From: a virus
Virus record (IMG/VR): IMGVR_UViG_3300042691_021643
Span: 1-64,000 of that record
Length of the DNA stretch: 64,000 nt
Direction: 5' to 3' (one strand)
Made by a program: the position numbers and the translations under genes. Each line of letters opens with the position of its first letter. Position 1 is the stretch's first letter. The notes under the pieces were generated by a model, which was not told the origin of the DNA, did not search any database, and saw only the letters and a program-made list of their open reading frames with translations. Positions 44,472 to 49,135 of the stretch are shown here, in pieces.

Positions 44472-45032
44472 ATGGGAATGTTAAGAAAAATAAAATATTG
44501 GTTTGAATACGAAGGAAGATATCTTCACAAAGATTTTATTAAAGGTGTAAAAAATCTGTGGAAATGGTTTCCAACTATTTGGAAAGATAGAGAACATGAC
44601 TATCATTTTATTTTAGTTCTTCTTGAAAAGAAACTTAATTTTCAATCAAAATATATTGGTTATAAAAATAGACATTCAGAAGCAACTAGAGATTCTGAAC
44701 GTATGATGACATGTGTTCGTCTTATACAAAAAATAAAAGAAGATTACTATAATACGGAATATGTGGATTATCAAAAAAGTGAATTTCATTTTGATCCCAT
44801 TCCCGATAGACCTACCCACAAACAACTTCGTATTGAGGAAATTTCAGATAATTTTGATGATTATTTTAAAATATATCCTCGTATCTATAAAAAAGTTTTT
44901 AATGAACTTGATGTGGATCAAAGAAACTCAAAAAGAATTATTGCTATTCGTATGAGTTGGGAAAATCACAACAGAGCAAAAAAACTTTTATTTAAAATGA
45001 TGGAAAATCATATCGAGTCTTGGTGGGATTGA
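44472..45032 (+). CDS. Unknown phage protein
   Basis: A 186-residue protein starting MGMLRKIKYWFEYEGRYLHK. The first ATG after the tRNA-like gene is used; an earlier in-frame start would lie inside that RNA. The protein is rich in Trp, Tyr, Arg and Lys and mostly helical (NRHSEATRDSERMMTCVRLI). No motif recognised. Confidence 0.7.
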   Translation: MGMLRKIKYWFEYEGRYLHKDFIKGVKNLWKWFPTIWKDREHDYHFILVLLEKKLNFQSKYIGYKNRHSEATRDSERMMTCVRLIQKIKEDYYNTEYVDYQKSEFHFDPIPDRPTHKQLRIEEISDNFDDYFKIYPRIYKKVFNELDVDQRNSKRIIAIRMSWENHNRAKKLLFKMMENHIESWWD

Positions 45033-45069
45033 TTTTTTTTCTTATATTATATAAAATAAAACATAAATT

Positions 45070-45315
45070 ATGAAATGTATCAAATCAATTAAGTCAACTA
45101 AAAACACCGAAATCGGGGTAATTAAAAGAATTGACGACAAAGAAGCAGAATCAATGGTTAAATCAGGTTATTGGAAATATGTTCCTAAATCTGAATTTAA
45201 AATTAAAAAAGTAAAAGAAGATGAAACATTAAGGGAACAATATCCCGCCAATGTTGAAGGATCAAAAGAATTTAACAAGGCAAATAAAAAAAATAATAAA
45301 AAAGTTTCGAAATAA
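45070..45315 (+). CDS. Small basic protein
   Basis: An 81-residue Lys-rich protein starting MKCIKSIKSTKNTEIGVIKR and ending in an Asn/Lys tail. Short beta segments (EAESMVKSGYWKYVPKSEFK) suggest a small fold like those of nucleic-acid-binding proteins. Function unknown. Confidence 0.65.
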   Translation: MKCIKSIKSTKNTEIGVIKRIDDKEAESMVKSGYWKYVPKSEFKIKKVKEDETLREQYPANVEGSKEFNKANKKNNKKVSK

Positions 45316-45339
45316 TTTTTTTATTATTTCAAATTTACA

Positions 45340-45347
45340 TATATTTG
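45340..45347 (+). promoter_or_regulatory. Promoter -7 element TATATTTG
   Basis: TATATTTG fits TAnnTTTG, 18 nt before the ATG at 45365. The upstream half is weak. It marks a new transcription unit after the basic protein. Confidence 0.5.
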
Positions 45348-45364
45348 CATATATTTATAAGACA

Positions 45365-45457
45365 ATGACAAACTTGTTTAACATACTAACGATAGAGAAT
45401 ACACCAAATAATGGTGGTGGGTATGATGTGCCAGTATACAAACAAGTTCGGAGTTAA
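45365..45457 (+). CDS. Possible 30-residue peptide before tRNA array
   Basis: A short frame, starting MTNLFNILTIENTPNNGGGY and ending YKQVRS, lies between a promoter and a terminator ahead of the first large tRNA array. Its position is like that of the 33-residue frame at 47692, so it may be a leader peptide. Coding evidence is weak. Confidence 0.35.
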   Translation: MTNLFNILTIENTPNNGGGYDVPVYKQVRS

Positions 45458-45485
45458 AAAAATTTATTAAAACAAAATAAACATA

Positions 45486-45517
45486 AACCCGAACACAAAA
45501 AGTTCGGGTTTTTTTTG
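45486..45517 (+). terminator. Terminator ahead of tRNA array 1
   Basis: AACCCGAAC acaaaaa GTTCGGGTT plus a T run. It stands between the small frame at 45365 and tRNA-Pro. A weaker boxA-like GATCTTTGAAAT (45524-45535) follows, so readthrough into the tRNAs may be controlled here. Confidence 0.8.
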
Positions 45518-45538
45518 TTAATAGATCTTTGAAATAAT

Positions 45539-45612
45539 CGGGATGTAGTTCAGTCCGGTAGAATGCTTGGTTTGGGACCAAGATGTCGTAGGTTCGAATC
45601 CTGCCATCCCGA
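45539..45612 (+). tRNA. tRNA-Pro (TGG)
   Basis: Acceptor CGGGATG/CATCCCG, anticodon loop TTTGGGA in stem CTTGG/CCAAG, T-arm with TTCGAAT. Discriminator A, then CA. Confidence 0.95.
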
Positions 45613-45618
45613 CATAAT

Positions 45619-45690
45619 GTCTTCTTAGCTCAACGGTAGAGCAATTGGCTGTTAACCAATAGGTTTTAGGTTCGAATCCTAAAGAGGACG
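45619..45690 (+). tRNA. tRNA-Asn (GTT)
   Basis: Acceptor GTCTTCT/AGAGGAC, anticodon loop CTGTTAA in stem ATTGG/CCAAT. Discriminator G, then CA. Confidence 0.95.
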
Positions 45691-45695
45691 CAATC

Positions 45696-45777
45696 GCCCC
45701 GATGGTGGAATTGGTAGTCACGGCAGACTTAGGATCTGTTGCCTTATGGTGTGAGAGTTCGAGTCTCTCTTGGGGTA
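45696..45777 (+). tRNA. tRNA-Leu (TAG)
   Basis: Class II cloverleaf with acceptor GCCCCGA/TTGGGGT, anticodon loop CTTAGGA in stem GCAGA/TCTGT and a short variable arm. Discriminator A, then CA. Confidence 0.93.
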
Positions 45778-45786
45778 CATTAAATT

Positions 45787-45859
45787 GGCCGATTAGTTCA
45801 GCAGGTTAGAATGCGTGACTTGTAATCATGAGACGACAGTTCGATTCTGTCATTGGCCT
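45787..45859 (+). tRNA. tRNA-Thr (TGT)
   Basis: Acceptor GGCCGAT/ATTGGCC, anticodon loop CTTGTAA in stem CGTGA/TCATG. Discriminator T, then CA. Confidence 0.93.
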
Positions 45860-45864
45860 CATAA

Positions 45865-45938
45865 GCGGATTTCGCCTAGTTGGCATGGCACCACACTTCC
45901 ACTGTGGAATAGGGTCGGTTCGAGACCGTCAATCCGCT
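45865..45938 (+). tRNA. tRNA-Gly (TCC)
   Basis: Acceptor GCGGATT/AATCCGC, anticodon loop CTTCCAC in stem CCACA/TGTGG, T-loop TTCGAGA. Discriminator T, then CA. One mismatch in the T-stem. Confidence 0.9.
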
Positions 45939-45967
45939 CAGAATTTTTTTTATTCAAATATATTTTG

Positions 45968-45975
45968 TATGTTTG
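45968..45975 (+). promoter_or_regulatory. Promoter -7 element TATGTTTG
   Basis: TATGTTTG ends 9 nt before tRNA-Tyr, so transcription could start at or just before the mature tRNA. The -33 half is poor. It provides an internal promoter inside array 1. Confidence 0.55.
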
Positions 45976-45984
45976 AATTTGTAA

Positions 45985-46067
45985 GGTGTAGTTGAGCAAT
46001 TGGTTGGCTCGCCGGACTGTAAATCCGGTCCCTTCGGGGCTTGTAGGTTCGAGTCCTACCTACACCA
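45985..46067 (+). tRNA. tRNA-Tyr (GTA)
   Basis: Class II tRNA: acceptor GGTGTAG/CTACACC, anticodon loop CTGTAAA in CCGGA/TCCGG, variable arm CCC ttc GGG. Discriminator A, then CA. Confidence 0.96.
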
Positions 46068-46073
46068 CAAATT

Positions 46074-46145
46074 GCCGCTGTCGTCTAACGGTTAGGACGC
46101 GTCCCTTTCACGGACAAAATGCGAGTTCGATTCTCGTCGGTGGTA
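46074..46145 (+). tRNA. tRNA-Glu (TTC)
   Basis: Acceptor GCCGCTG/CGGTGGT (three wobble pairs), anticodon loop CTTTCAC, T-arm GCGAG-TTCGATT-CTCGT. Discriminator A. Confidence 0.9.
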
Positions 46146-46150
46146 CGATT

Positions 46151-46222
46151 GGTCTCATAGTTAATCGGCTATAATATTGCCCTGTCACGGCAAAGTGCCG
46201 GGTTCGATTCCCGGTGGGACCG
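46151..46222 (+). tRNA. tRNA-Asp (GTC)
   Basis: Acceptor GGTCTCA/TGGGACC, anticodon loop CTGTCAC in TTGCC/GGCAA, T-arm GCCGG-GTTCGAT family. Discriminator G, then CA. Confidence 0.95.
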
Positions 46223-46226
46223 CAAA

Positions 46227-46269
46227 CTTCAGGAGTAATTAACCTGAAGATGGAAGGTTCGAAACTTTC
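46227..46269 (+). pseudogene. tRNA fragment: hairpin plus orphan T-arm
   Basis: CTTCAGG agtaattaa CCTGAAG forms a 7-bp stem. It is followed by a perfect T-arm, GAAGG-TTCGAAA-CTTTC, but there is no matching acceptor or D-arm. The following GATTGGC recurs at 46304 and, as GATTGG, at the 3' end of the next gene. I read it as the 3' part of a decayed or recombined tRNA. Confidence 0.5.
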
Positions 46270-46272
46270 GAT

Positions 46273-46372
46273 TGGCTATGGTGTAATGGGCACACTGGTC
46301 CCGTGATTGGCTCGGTTATCGTCGAGTTTCAGTCGGGACCGGGGGATTCAGGTTCAATTCCTGATTGGTCAG
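46273..46372 (+). tRNA. tRNA-like gene with extended anticodon arm
   Basis: The acceptor TGGCTAT/TTGGTCA is imperfect, while D-stem GTG/CAC, T-arm TCAGG-TTCAATT-CCTGA and discriminator G then CA are fine. The anticodon stem CTGGTCCCG/CGGGACCGG (46295-46303 / 46334-46342) is 9 bp instead of 5. It holds a 30-nt loop with CTCG/CGAG inside. No 7-nt anticodon loop exists unless ~27 nt are removed. Decoding identity unknown. Confidence 0.55.
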
Positions 46373-46378
46373 CAAAAT

Positions 46379-46452
46379 GGACCCTTAGCTCAGTAGGTTA
46401 GAGCAAATGACTCATAATCATTAGGTGCACGGTTCGAGCCCGTGAGGGTCCA
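46379..46452 (+). tRNA. tRNA-Met or Ile2 (CAT)
   Basis: Acceptor GGACCCT/AGGGTCC, anticodon loop CTCATAA in ATGA/TCAT. A Watson-Crick first pair rules out an initiator. It is elongator Met or lysidine-modified Ile. Discriminator A, then CA. Confidence 0.93.
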
Positions 46453-46457
46453 CATTT

Positions 46458-46529
46458 AGTCCTTTAGCTTAGTGGGAAAGCGGTTGTCTTACATGCAACA
46501 TAGAGTGTGTTCGATTCACACAGGGACTA
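46458..46529 (+). tRNA. tRNA-Val (TAC)
   Basis: Acceptor AGTCCTT/AGGGACT, anticodon loop CTTACAT in GTTGT/GCAAC, T-arm GTGTG-TTCGATT-CACAC. Discriminator A. Confidence 0.94.
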
Positions 46530-46637
46530 CCCCCGATATGTATGTGTAAGCAAGAAGCATATCATCAGTTGGGATCTTACAGTCCACGAACTGGGGTCCG
46601 GTGGGAACCGGGATGAGAGTACCCGAACCTCTCAAAC
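46530..46637 (+). ncRNA. Four-hairpin spacer RNA
   Basis: A 108-nt spacer between tRNA-Val and tRNA-Gly is unlike the usual 5-10 nt gaps. It forms GATATG/CATATC, CAGTT/AACTG, CCGGT ggga ACCGG (GNRA-type tetraloop) and GAGAG/CTCTC hairpins in a row. No tRNA cloverleaf or reading frame fits on either strand. Confidence 0.5.
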
Positions 46638-46709
46638 GCAGATATAGCACAATGGTTAGTGTTCGGCCTTGCCAAGGCTGAGATGCCAGTTCGAATCTGA
46701 CTATCTGCT
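46638..46709 (+). tRNA. tRNA-Gly (GCC)
   Basis: Acceptor GCAGATA/TATCTGC, anticodon loop TTGCCAA in CGGCC/GGCTG. Discriminator T, then CA. Confidence 0.94.
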
Positions 46710-46714
46710 CAAAT

Positions 46715-46864
46715 TGTACTGTGGTGAAATTGGCAGACACCCCCACTCGTCTCGTGGGCGTCGACAACGAAATAGGTAAATGGATAAGGGTTGACCACAA
46801 GCTAGCTAGCATATTTGTCCTTTACCGAATCGCGACATAGACGGTTCGAATCCTCTCGGTACAG
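46715..46864 (+). tRNA. tRNA-Leu-like gene with giant variable arm
   Basis: Acceptor TGTACTG/CGGTACA and a Leu-type D-arm (GTGAAATTGGCAGACAC) are clear. The anticodon arm CCCAC-TCGTCTC-GTGGG lacks the near-universal T33 and would read GTC. A variable region of ~90 nt folds into GTCG/CGAC and GGTAAATGGA/TCCTTTACC. The T-stem GACGG/CCTCT is poor. It may be a pseudo-tRNA, an interrupted tRNA or a specialised RNA. G then CA follows. Confidence 0.5.
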
Positions 46865-46893
46865 CATATATTTTTGACAAATAAAAATAGTTT

Positions 46894-47133
46894 ATGACGA
46901 TCTTAATCGGCATCAATGAATTAGAAGAAGAATTTCAAATACCGTGGAAGATGGGATTAGTTAATCATTTGGTCATTGATTACGCAGACAACGCAATCTA
47001 TGGTACATTTGAGAAAAAAGAAGTAATTATTTTTAGGTTCAAAAAATATGGTTGGGTTTGTGATAATAGATACAATTTATACACACTATCAAGTGGTGAG
47101 GCAGGTATCATGATTAACATGAATTCAACATAA
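46894..47133 (+). CDS. Unknown small protein
   Basis: A 79-residue protein placed between two RNA arrays. Beta-rich with a Tyr/Asn-rich end (WVCDNRYNLYTLSSGEAGIM). No family recognised. Followed 24 nt later by the DUF458-type gene. Confidence 0.65.
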   Translation: MTILIGINELEEEFQIPWKMGLVNHLVIDYADNAIYGTFEKKEVIIFRFKKYGWVCDNRYNLYTLSSGEAGIMINMNST

Positions 47134-47157
47134 AATATTTATTAATAACAACATGTT

Positions 47158-47619
47158 ATGAGAAAATTTAAAACATTATTCGGAATTGAGATTGATAATC
47201 TTGCTGAATATATTAAAGAATATATTTCAACAAGAGAAAATGTGGAGATATTAGTTGGCGCCGATTCTCAAAATTATAGTAATAGAAAAACTATATATGG
47301 AGTTGTTATTGCCTTATACACAAAAGGTAAAGGTGCACATGTTTTGTGTTCAAGAGATACTGTTCCAATTGAGAGAAACACATCAACCAGATTACTTACT
47401 GAAGTTTGGAAATCAATTGAGACCGCAGAATTTTTAAAAGAAAATGGTTTACCAAAACCATTATGGATTGATATTGACTTAAATCCTGATCCGAAATTTA
47501 AATCAAATACCGTATTAAGACAAGCGGTTGGTCTTGTTGAAGGTATGGGTTATCAAGTTAGATATAAACAATTAGGTGCTATGGTAACATACGCCGCAAA
47601 TCACTTAGTTAGAAATTAA
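47158..47619 (+). CDS. DUF458-type RNase H-like protein
   Basis: A 153-residue protein similar to the YkuK/DUF458 family, which has an RNase H-like fold. Key parts are EILVGADSQNYSNRKTIYGV (first acidic residue after the beta strand), LWIDIDLNPDPKFKSNTVLR and QAVGLVEGMGYQVRYK. A nuclease role near many RNA genes is attractive, but activity in this family is not proven to my knowledge. Confidence 0.8.
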   Translation: MRKFKTLFGIEIDNLAEYIKEYISTRENVEILVGADSQNYSNRKTIYGVVIALYTKGKGAHVLCSRDTVPIERNTSTRLLTEVWKSIETAEFLKENGLPKPLWIDIDLNPDPKFKSNTVLRQAVGLVEGMGYQVRYKQLGAMVTYAANHLVRN

Positions 47620-47654
47620 ATTATACTTTTCTTTGTTTTTACAATATTTATTAT

Positions 47655-47662
47655 TATCTTTG
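47655..47662 (+). promoter_or_regulatory. Promoter -7 element for tRNA array 2
   Basis: TATCTTTG followed by TAAAACAA, the same core as the promoters at 49003 and 49092. It drives the putative leader peptide, attenuator and the tRNAs from 47855. Confidence 0.7.
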
Positions 47663-47691
47663 TAAAACAAAAGATTAAAAAAATAAATTCG

Positions 47692-47793
47692 ATGAAACAG
47701 TTCAAACATATTATGTCGTTTATTAGTTGTTCAAAATGGGCAAGTCAGCGTCATATCCGTATGTCCCGATCTGTTTGTATGAATTTGTGTTAA
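47692..47793 (+). CDS. Putative 33-residue leader peptide
   Basis: A short frame (MKQFKHIMSFISCSKWASQR, then HIRMSRSVCMNLC) starts 30 nt after the promoter. It has three Cys, a Trp, two His and several Arg, all residues decoded by tRNAs of the array downstream. A base-pairing choice with the following terminator (see regulatory feature) makes it a candidate attenuation leader. Its short length keeps confidence modest. Confidence 0.45.
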   Translation: MKQFKHIMSFISCSKWASQRHIRMSRSVCMNLC

Positions 47794-47847
47794 AATATTT
47801 TAATAAGTAATTCAAAAAAACCTCGGGACAAAATCTCGAGGTTTTTT
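47762..47847 (+). promoter_or_regulatory. Candidate attenuator of tRNA array 2
   Basis: The terminator CCTCGGGA caaaa TCTCGAGG (47821-47841, followed by TTTTTT) overlaps an alternative pairing. TGTCCCGA inside the leader frame (47762-47769) is fully complementary to TCGGGACA (47823-47830). The two structures exclude each other, as in translation-coupled attenuators. The tRNA genes begin 8 nt after the T run. Confidence 0.5.
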
Positions 47848-47854
47848 GTTTTAT

Positions 47855-47927
47855 GGGCTGTCATGTTCCAAGGCTGGCGAAGGACCCTTGCAAGGTCTTT
47901 GGGAGATTTCGATTATCTCACGGTCCA
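47855..47927 (+). tRNA. tRNA-Ala (TGC)
   Basis: Acceptor GGGCTGT/ACGGTCC carries the G3-T70 wobble pair that defines Ala identity. Anticodon loop CTTGCAA, T-arm GAGAT-TTCGATT-ATCTC. The D-arm is odd (CCA aggc TGG). Discriminator A, then CA. Confidence 0.9.
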
Positions 47928-47933
47928 CATAAT

Positions 47934-48007
47934 GTTCGGGTAGATCAATTGGTGAGATCATTCGCCTGATACGCGAAAGGTTGTAGGTTCGAGTCCTACT
48001 CCGAACA
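47934..48007 (+). tRNA. tRNA-Ile (GAT)
   Basis: Acceptor GTTCGGG/TCCGAAC, anticodon loop CTGATAC in TTCGC/GCGAA, T-arm GTAGG-TTCGAGT-CCTAC. Discriminator A. Confidence 0.95.
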
Positions 48008-48012
48008 CGAAT

Positions 48013-48085
48013 GGTACACAAGCTAACTTAGTAGAAGCATTGGACTGAAAATCCAAGGGACTTGGAGCGTAACCAAGGTGTACCA
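48013..48085 (+). tRNA. tRNA-Phe (GAA), non-canonical T-loop
   Basis: Acceptor GGTACAC/GTGTACC, anticodon loop CTGAAAA in TTGGA/TCCAA, T-stem CTTGG/CCAAG. The T-loop is AGCGTAA in place of TTCRANN, and the D-loop (AACTTAGTAGA) lacks the usual GG pair. Both partners of the elbow contact are thus changed. Discriminator A, then CA. Confidence 0.85.
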
Positions 48086-48094
48086 CAAACATAT

Positions 48095-48168
48095 TCCCTC
48101 GTAACTCAATTGGCTAGAGTACCACACTTTTAATGTGGGAGTTTCGAGTTCGAATCTCGACGGGGGAA
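48095..48168 (+). tRNA. tRNA-Lys (TTT)
   Basis: Acceptor TCCCTCG/CGGGGGA, anticodon loop CTTTTAA in CCACA/TGTGG, T-arm TCGAG-TTCGAAT-CTCGA. Discriminator A, then CA. Confidence 0.95.
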
Positions 48169-48172
48169 CAAT

Positions 48173-48244
48173 GGTCGGATGGCCGAGTGGATTAGGTGGA
48201 GGTCTGCAAAACCTCTTACGTCAGTTCGATTCTGACTCCGACCT
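48173..48244 (+). tRNA. tRNA-Cys (GCA)
   Basis: Acceptor GGTCGGA/TCCGACC, anticodon loop CTGCAAA in GAGGT/ACCTC. Discriminator T, as expected for Cys, then CA. Confidence 0.95.
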
Positions 48245-48251
48245 CAAATAC

Positions 48252-48324
48252 ACGGGTGTGGTGAAATTGGTTATCATTTCGGTCTCCAAAACCGACGTTT
48301 CAGATTCGAATTCTGACATCCGTG
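48252..48324 (+). tRNA. tRNA-Trp (CCA)
   Basis: Acceptor ACGGGTG/CATCCGT, anticodon loop CTCCAAA in TCGGT/ACCGA, T-arm TCAGA-TTCGAAT-TCTGA. Discriminator G, as expected for Trp, then CA. Confidence 0.94.
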
Positions 48325-48328
48325 CAAT

Positions 48329-48401
48329 GGTTCTATGGTGTAATGGATTAGCACACGAAGCTACGGACTTCGGAGTTTGGGTTCGAGTCCTAATAGAACC
48401 A
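48329..48401 (+). tRNA. tRNA-Arg (ACG)
   Basis: Acceptor GGTTCTA/TAGAACC, anticodon loop CTACGGA in CGAAG/CTTCG. A34 is normally deaminated to inosine by TadA, which the host would supply. Discriminator A, then CA. Confidence 0.94.
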
Positions 48402-48406
48402 CATAT

Positions 48407-48478
48407 TGTTCCGTGATGTAATGGTTAGCATACAAGAATTTGACTCTTGTAGTATAGGTTCGAGTCCTATCGGAACAT
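48407..48478 (+). tRNA. tRNA-Gln (TTG)
   Basis: Acceptor TGTTCCG/CGGAACA, anticodon loop ATTTGAC in CAAGA/TCTTG. Discriminator T, then CA. Confidence 0.93.
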
Positions 48479-48484
48479 CATAAA

Positions 48485-48567
48485 GGAGAGGTCGTATAGT
48501 GGTTTAGTACAGTAGTCTTGAAAACTACCGAGTTTAGGCTCCGTGGGTTCGAATCCCACCCTCTCCG
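48485..48567 (+). tRNA. tRNA-Ser (TGA)
   Basis: Class II: acceptor GGAGAGG/CCTCTCC, anticodon loop CTTGAAA in GTAGT/ACTAC, long variable arm, T-arm GTGGG-TTCGAAT-CCCAC. Discriminator G, then CA. Confidence 0.95.
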
Positions 48568-48573
48568 CATATG

Positions 48574-48650
48574 GTGGCCTGAGATGGGTTGGTTACATCG
48601 TCAGATTGTGGCTCTGAAGAACACGGGTTCGACTCCCGTAGGTCACACCA
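48574..48650 (+). tRNA. tRNA-His (GTG)
   Basis: Acceptor GTGGCCT/AGGTCAC, anticodon loop TTGTGGC in TCAGA/TCTGA. The base before position 1 is G, fitting the His-specific G-1. CCA is encoded. Confidence 0.93.
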
Positions 48651-48653
48651 AAA

Positions 48654-48742
48654 GGAGAGTAAACTACGACGGTGAGTAGACATGCCTGCTAAGCATTGTG
48701 TTCGTTAATTCGGATGAGGTTCGATCCCTCTACTCTCCGCCA
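48654..48742 (+). tRNA. tRNA-Ser (GCT)
   Basis: Class II: acceptor GGAGAGT/ACTCTCC, D-stem CTAC/GTAG, anticodon loop CTGCTAA in ATGC/GCAT. Discriminator G and encoded CCA. Confidence 0.94.
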
Positions 48743-48745
48743 AAT

Positions 48746-48818
48746 GCCGTGGGTTAGTGGAATACGACTATCTCTCATAAGGATGGAGAACACAGTTCGA
48801 ACCTGTGCTACGGTACCA
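48746..48818 (+). tRNA. tRNA-Met or Ile2 (CAT)
   Basis: Acceptor GCCGTGG/CTACGGT, anticodon loop CTCATAA in TATCT/GGATG, T-arm CACAG-TTCGAAC-CTGTG. CCA encoded. One of the two non-initiator CAT tRNAs probably reads ATA as Ile after modification. Confidence 0.9.
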
Positions 48819-48838
48819 AAAAAAAGTTTTAAAAAGAT

Positions 48839-48869
48839 TTTGTATTTTAAAAAAGTATTTATATCTTTG
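48839..48869 (+). promoter_or_regulatory. Promoter for initiator tRNA
   Basis: TTTG (48839-48842), 19 nt, then TATCTTTG (48862-48869). This is a consensus Bacteroidota promoter placed 18 nt before tRNA-fMet. Confidence 0.8.
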
Positions 48870-48874
48870 TAAAA

Positions 48875-48886
48875 GTTCTTTAAACA
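48875..48886 (+). promoter_or_regulatory. boxA-like site before tRNA-fMet
   Basis: GTTCTTTAAACA is very close to the E. coli rrn boxA core CTCTTTAACA. It lies between promoter and tRNA. Confidence 0.65.
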
Positions 48887-48887
48887 T

Positions 48888-48959
48888 CGTGGCGTGGAGA
48901 AGTGGTATCTCACTAGGCTCATAACCTAGGGACCGTTGGTTCGAATCCAACCGCCGCAA
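48888..48959 (+). tRNA. Initiator tRNA-fMet (CAT)
   Basis: Acceptor CGTGGCG/CGCCGCA has the C1-A72 mismatch that marks bacterial initiator tRNA. Anticodon loop CTCATAA in CTAGG/CCTAG, T-arm GTTGG-TTCGAAT-CCAAC. The usual three G-C pairs next to the loop are only partly present. It has its own promoter and boxA. Discriminator A, then CA. Confidence 0.9.
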
Positions 48960-48978
48960 CAAAAAAGTTTTAAAAAGA

Positions 48979-49010
48979 TTTTGTTTTTTGAAAAACTCTT
49001 TTTATATTTG
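48979..49010 (+). promoter_or_regulatory. Promoter upstream of giant RNA (distal)
   Basis: TTTTG (48979-48983), 19 nt, then TATATTTG (49003-49010). CGGT aatacac ACCG follows as a small hairpin. The AAAAAAGTTTTAAAAAGATTTTG stretch ahead of it is a copy of the one before the fMet promoter. Confidence 0.7.
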
Positions 49011-49067
49011 TAAAACAATTCGGTAATACACACCGAAAAAGTTCTTAAAAAAAAAGTTTGACAAAAA

Positions 49068-49099
49068 TTTGGAAAGTTGAAAAACACTTCTTATCTTTG
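49068..49099 (+). promoter_or_regulatory. Promoter of giant RNA (proximal)
   Basis: TTTG (49068-49071), 20 nt, then TATCTTTG (49092-49099), with the repeated tail TAAAACAATCGG. Transcription would begin near 49106. Confidence 0.75.
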
Positions 49100-49121
49100 T
49101 AAAACAATCGGAAACGATAAA

Positions 49122-49133
49122 GTTCTTTGAAAA
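49122..49133 (+). promoter_or_regulatory. boxA-like site before giant RNA
   Basis: GTTCTTTGAAAA, preceded by the mini-hairpin TCG gaaa CGA. This places the long non-coding transcript under the same type of antitermination signal as the tRNAs. Confidence 0.6.
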
Positions 49134-49135
49134 TA

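Noticed and set aside
46516-46812. 98-codon frame on the minus strand across tRNA-Gly
   Set aside because: It reads through a tRNA gene and the hairpin spacer and has no coding signature.
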